DNA of 7,481 bases from Chloroflexota bacterium (GTDB lineage Bacteria > Chloroflexota > Anaerolineae > Promineifilales > Promineifilaceae), in NCBI GenBank assembly GCA_024278255.1, contig JAJRTP010000091.1:1-7481 (forward strand). The letters are read 5' to 3'. Shown piece after piece: positions 5,726 to 7,481 of this stretch. Both the position numbers and the translations under genes were made by a program. Under the pieces are notes generated by a model. That model saw only the letters and a list, made by a program, of their open reading frames with translations. It was not told the origin of the DNA and did no database searches. The stretch's first letter is position 1, and each line of letters begins with the position of its first letter.

Positions 5726-5761
5726 CTAACGACTACCCGACTAATGACTACCCGACTACCC
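5724..5761 (+). repeat. 15-bp tandem repeat across the Uma2-protease junction
   Basis: GACTAACGACTACCC (5724-5738), GACTAATGACTACCC (5739-5753), then a partial GACTACCC (5754-5761). The two full units differ by one base, and that base (C to T) makes the ATG at 5744 used as start of the next gene. Confidence 0.85.
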
Positions 5762-6097
5762 AAAAGCAATACGGCCGAGCTGCTGCGCTGGCTGTTCCGA
5801 CGGCGGCGGCGCTTGCGGGTAACGGGTGATTCCATGCTGCCCTTGCTCCAGCCGGGCGACGAGGTACTGGTTGACCCCCGCGCCTACCGTGAACGGCAGC
5901 CCGCCCCCGGCGATCTGGTGGTAGCCCGGCATCCCTACCAGACCGGCATCAAGCTGGTAAAACGGGTAAAGAATGTAGATGACCACGGCCGTTGCCTTCT
6001 CATTGGCGACAATCCACTTTACAGTTCCGACAGCCGATCTTTTGGCCGAATTGCCCCGGAAAATATCCTGGGACGTGTCACCAGCCGCTTTGGGTAA
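5744..6097 (+). CDS. Small S26 (signal peptidase-like) protease, nickel SOD maturation protease type
   Basis: A 117-residue serine-lysine peptidase of the S26/S24 fold. RVTGDSMLPLLQPGDEVLVDP (residues 25-45) contains the nucleophile Ser30 in the G-x-S-M-x-P box. GDLVVARHP (56-64) is the next conserved strand, LVKRV (71-75) carries the likely general base Lys73, and IGDNP (87-91) with SSDSRSFGRI (94-103) is the conserved C-terminal box. There is no transmembrane anchor, only a basic stretch RRRRRLR (19-25), which distinguishes it from ordinary signal peptidase I and fits the enzyme that trims the N-terminus of nickel superoxide dismutase. No sodN gene is in the window, so the substrate is unproven; a general cytoplasmic S26 role is the alternative. 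No Shine-Dalgarno precedes ATG 5744, which lies in a tandem repeat; translation may be coupled to the Uma2 gene. Confidence 0.8.
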   Translation: MTTRLPKSNTAELLRWLFRRRRRLRVTGDSMLPLLQPGDEVLVDPRAYRERQPAPGDLVVARHPYQTGIKLVKRVKNVDDHGRCLLIGDNPLYSSDSRSFGRIAPENILGRVTSRFG

Positions 6098-6138
6098 TAC
6101 GGCCGTAAACACCTTAAAAAATCCCATCCAAATAAAAA

Positions 6139-6167
6139 TTGACAAAGGCGAATAGTAGGGCTAGAAT
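6139..6167 (+). promoter_or_regulatory. Consensus sigma70 promoter of the ferredoxin gene
   Basis: TTGACA (6139-6144), exactly 17 nt, then TAGAAT (6162-6167), one mismatch from TATAAT. It is the best promoter in the window. The predicted start is near 6174, giving a leader of about 83 nt before the ferredoxin ATG. Confidence 0.75.
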
Positions 6168-6169
6168 GA

Positions 6170-6227
6170 AGGCGTTAACCAATCTTAACCACAAACTGAA
6201 CAGTGGTTAATTCAAGCGAAAACGCCT
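6170..6227 (+). promoter_or_regulatory. Nested inverted repeats at the ferredoxin transcription start and leader
   Basis: TTAACCAC (6185-6192) pairs perfectly with GTGGTTAA (6203-6210) over a 10-nt loop. Around it AGGCGTT (6170-6176) pairs with AACGCCT (6221-6227). TTAACC also occurs at 6175-6180, exactly 10 bp before its second copy at 6185-6190. Because the outer left arm straddles the predicted start site, the outer pair may not form in RNA. The repeated TTAACC/GGTTAA sites could instead be a repressor operator. Which role applies cannot be told from sequence. Confidence 0.5.
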
Positions 6228-6256
6228 CAATTTGTTATAAAGTAAGGAGACAACTT

Positions 6257-6667
6257 ATGACCCACATTGTTACTCGCTTATGTTTGCGTGACACCGCCTG
6301 TGTAGACGTTTGTCCTGTAGAATGTATGATATTGGGCAAACCGGAAGAAGAATGGCCCTGGCTGTACATTGACCCCGACACCTGCATTGACTGCGGTGCC
6401 TGTGTCCCTGAATGCCCTTACGAAGCCATCTTCCCCGAAGAAGAGGTACCATTTGACTTTGAAGCACCCGCCGGCGTCTGGATTGCCAACACCAAAGAGC
6501 TTTTACCAGACGGGCAGCCTTTCGAAGGCGAAATTGACGGGCATGAGGTCAAACTATTGAATGCCAAGCAGTTGGCTGGTGGTGAAATTCTGGATTTGAC
6601 CGAGGACATTCCGCCCAACTACGATTTCTTCTCCGAAGGCCCCGGCTACGACGCTCTGGATATGTAA
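6257..6667 (+). CDS. 7Fe-type (3Fe-4S/4Fe-4S) ferredoxin
   Basis: A 136-residue soluble electron carrier of the Azotobacter FdI / Thermus seven-iron group. Cysteines are C9, C15, C19, C23 (in CVDVCPVEC) and C43, C46, C49, C53 (in CIDCGACVPECP). By analogy with FdI, C9, C15 and C53 would hold the 3Fe-4S cluster and C19, C43, C46 and C49 the 4Fe-4S cluster, with C23 spare. The C9-C15 loop is two residues shorter than the C8-C16 loop of FdI. An acidic tail of about 70 residues follows the clusters (PEEEVPFDFEAP onwards), making it somewhat longer than FdI. The start is clear: AAGGAG at 6244-6249 lies 7 nt before ATG 6257, so the open frame further upstream (to 6203) is not used. It appears to be a single-gene unit with its own promoter and a strong terminator. 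The electron partner is unknown. Confidence 0.93.
   Translation: MTHIVTRLCLRDTACVDVCPVECMILGKPEEEWPWLYIDPDTCIDCGACVPECPYEAIFPEEEVPFDFEAPAGVWIANTKELLPDGQPFEGEIDGHEVKLLNAKQLAGGEILDLTEDIPPNYDFFSEGPGYDALDM
6596..6625 (+). promoter_or_regulatory. Possible internal promoter for the downstream lyase gene
   Basis: TTGACC (6596-6601), 18 nt, TACGAT (6620-6625) near the 3' end of the ferredoxin gene. Both hexamers are moderate matches. A transcript from here would have to read through the terminator at 6700 to reach the lyase gene. Confidence 0.25.
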
Positions 6668-6672
6668 TTTGC

Positions 6673-6688
6673 TTCCTCGATAGAGGAA
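6673..6688 (+). other. Small perfect hairpin just after the ferredoxin stop
   Basis: TTCCTC (6673-6678), loop GATA, GAGGAA (6683-6688): a 6-bp perfect stem 5 nt after the TAA, without a T-run. It may protect the 3' end of the mRNA or be incidental. Confidence 0.4.
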
Positions 6689-6699
6689 CATTGCTTAGT

Positions 6700-6745
6700 A
6701 AAAAGCCGAATGAGCTGCCAATATGGCAAGCTGATTCGGCTTTTT
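6700..6745 (+). terminator. Rho-independent terminator after the ferredoxin gene (probably bidirectional)
   Basis: The left arm AAAAAGCCGAAT (6700-6711) pairs with ATTCGGCTTTTT (6734-6745). Inside, AGCT (6713-6716) pairs with AGCT (6729-6732) after a G-G mismatch, and GCC (6717-6719) with GGC (6725-6727) around the loop AATAT. The stem ends in a T5 run, and the A5 run on the other side would serve the opposite strand. It leaves only 23 nt before the lyase ATG. Confidence 0.9.
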
Positions 6746-6768
6746 GCTTACCAAAAGGAATGCGGCTG

Positions 6769-7481
6769 ATGACAGAAAAATACAGAATTGAAACAGATTC
6801 ACTGGGGGAAGTAAAGGTACCAGCCGCAGCCTATTGGGGCGCGCAAACGCAGCGGGCCGTAGAGAATTTCCAGATTAGCGGCCTGAAGCAGTATCCGGCC
6901 TTCATTTGGGGAATGGCGGTGATCAAACGGGCGGCCGCCGAAGTCAATTCTGGCCTGGGATTATTCCAGGATGTGGAACTGGACGACAAGGTAATTTCCG
7001 GGGAGGCCCTGGCTCAGGCGATTATGCTGGCCGCTGACGAAATCCTGGAAGGGGGGATGTGGGATCAGTTTGTAGTAGACCCAATCCAGGCCGGTGCGGG
7101 TACCAGTCACAACATGAATACCAATGAAGTTATCGCCAACCGGGCCAATGAACATCTGGGTTATCCGCTGGACGCGCCGCACAAGCCAGTACATCCCAAC
7201 GATCACGTGAATATGGCCCAATCCACCAACGACACCATTCCTACAGCCATCCGGCTGGGCTGTTTGTGGCGATTGGATGAACTGCTGGCCGCTTTAGCCG
7301 GACTGGCGCAAACATTGGCGGAAAAGGCGGCCGAATTTGACGGAATTGTGAAAAGCGGCCGGACTCATTTACAGGATGCGGTTCCGGTGCGGCTGGGGCA
7401 GGAGTTTGGCGCTTATGCCCGCGCTGTGGAACGACATGAAGAGAAAGTTGCCCAGGCAGCGGAAGGATTGCGCCGTTTGGG
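6769..7481 (+). CDS. Aspartase / class II fumarase family lyase (partial, 5' end)
   Basis: The first 237 residues of a homotetrameric lyase that adds or removes water or ammonia across fumarate. Visible signatures are GEVKVPAAAYWGAQTQRAVENF (residues 13-34), GAGTSHNMNTNEVIANRA (109-126), HPNDHVNMAQSTNDTIPTA (142-160) and GRTHLQDAVPVRLGQEF (197-213). The first is fumarase-like. The DQFVVDPIQAGAGTS and DAVPVRLGQEFGAYARAVER stretches are closer to aspartate ammonia-lyase (AspA, B. subtilis AnsB) as I recall them, so aspartase is somewhat favoured, but the C-terminal half with the catalytic SSxMPxKxNP loop is outside the window. ATG 6769 is chosen because AAGGA (6755-6759) lies 9 nt before it; the in-frame ATG at 6760 abuts the RBS. 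No promoter fits in the 23 nt after the upstream terminator, so expression must start upstream and read through, or use an unseen promoter. Confidence 0.9.
   Translation, partial: MTEKYRIETDSLGEVKVPAAAYWGAQTQRAVENFQISGLKQYPAFIWGMAVIKRAAAEVNSGLGLFQDVELDDKVISGEALAQAIMLAADEILEGGMWDQFVVDPIQAGAGTSHNMNTNEVIANRANEHLGYPLDAPHKPVHPNDHVNMAQSTNDTIPTAIRLGCLWRLDELLAALAGLAQTLAEKAAEFDGIVKSGRTHLQDAVPVRLGQEFGAYARAVERHEEKVAQAAEGLRRL

Larger units (their letters stand above)
168..6106. repeat. Dispersed palindromic octamer ACGGCCGT, 14 copies
   Basis: Exact ACGGCCGT begins at 168, 396, 707, 821, 852, 1553, 1596, 1750, 2909, 3163, 4496, 5666, 5985 and 6099. With equal base frequencies about 0.1 copy would be expected in 7.5 kb. 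Eight are in the PKS-like gene, two in the methyltransferase, one at the end of the controller gene, one in the Uma2 gene, one in the protease gene and one just after it. None is in the endonuclease, ferredoxin or lyase genes. Inside genes the octamer is read in several frames (as T-A-V or D-G-R, for example), so protein sequence does not explain it. Confidence 0.85.

Noticed and set aside
5756..6145. Minus-strand 129-codon frame opposite the protease gene
   Set aside because: Shadow frame of the S26 protease, which has full catalytic motifs on the plus strand.
6961..7221. Minus-strand 86-codon frame opposite the lyase gene
   Set aside because: Shadow of the strongly conserved aspartase/fumarase sequence on the plus strand.

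Overview
The window looks like a piece of a bacterial chromosome, most plausibly Chloroflexota (Anaerolineae-like). Two things point there. The polyketide synthase fragment at the left edge has the wording I associate with that phylum, and the palindromic octamer ACGGCCGT occurs 14 times in about 6 kb. This placement rests on recall and style, not on a marker gene.

Layout. Four genes lie on the minus strand in the left two thirds and four on the plus strand in the right third. At the left edge (1-1849, minus) is the 5' part of a large type I polyketide/PUFA-synthase-like gene. It begins directly with a ketoreductase region followed by a dehydratase-like hotdog region. The frame stays open for 616 codons to the window edge, and the KR active site looks dismantled. 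Next (2026-4721, minus) is a compact restriction-modification module in the order C-R-M: a 75-residue XRE controller protein, a 243-residue PD-(D/E)XK-like protein that is the probable restriction endonuclease, and an M.PstI/M.BsuBI-like N6-adenine methyltransferase. Its control region (about 4765-4860) carries two 21-22-bp direct repeats 32 bp apart, an inverted repeat, and promoter-like sequences on both strands that face each other. Copies of one palindromic repeat (AGATTGGTTCAATCT/AGATTGAACCAATCT) lie on each side of the module, at 1934 and 5108.

The plus-strand genes are a Uma2-family (DUF820) PD-(D/E)XK protein, a small membrane-anchor-free S26 peptidase resembling the nickel superoxide dismutase maturation protease, a 7Fe-type ferredoxin with a consensus promoter, strong RBS and strong terminator, and the 5' part of an aspartase/class II fumarase family lyase that runs off the right edge.

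How they work together. C, R and M form one functional unit: controller, endonuclease and protective methylase, with an apparent extra promoter in front of M. I see no clear functional link between the R-M module and the flanking metabolic genes. The repeats at both ends make a transferred cassette a reasonable but unproven reading. The strongest points for follow-up are the unclassified endonuclease and its control region, the apparently dead KR in an intact frame, and the two families of palindromic repeats.
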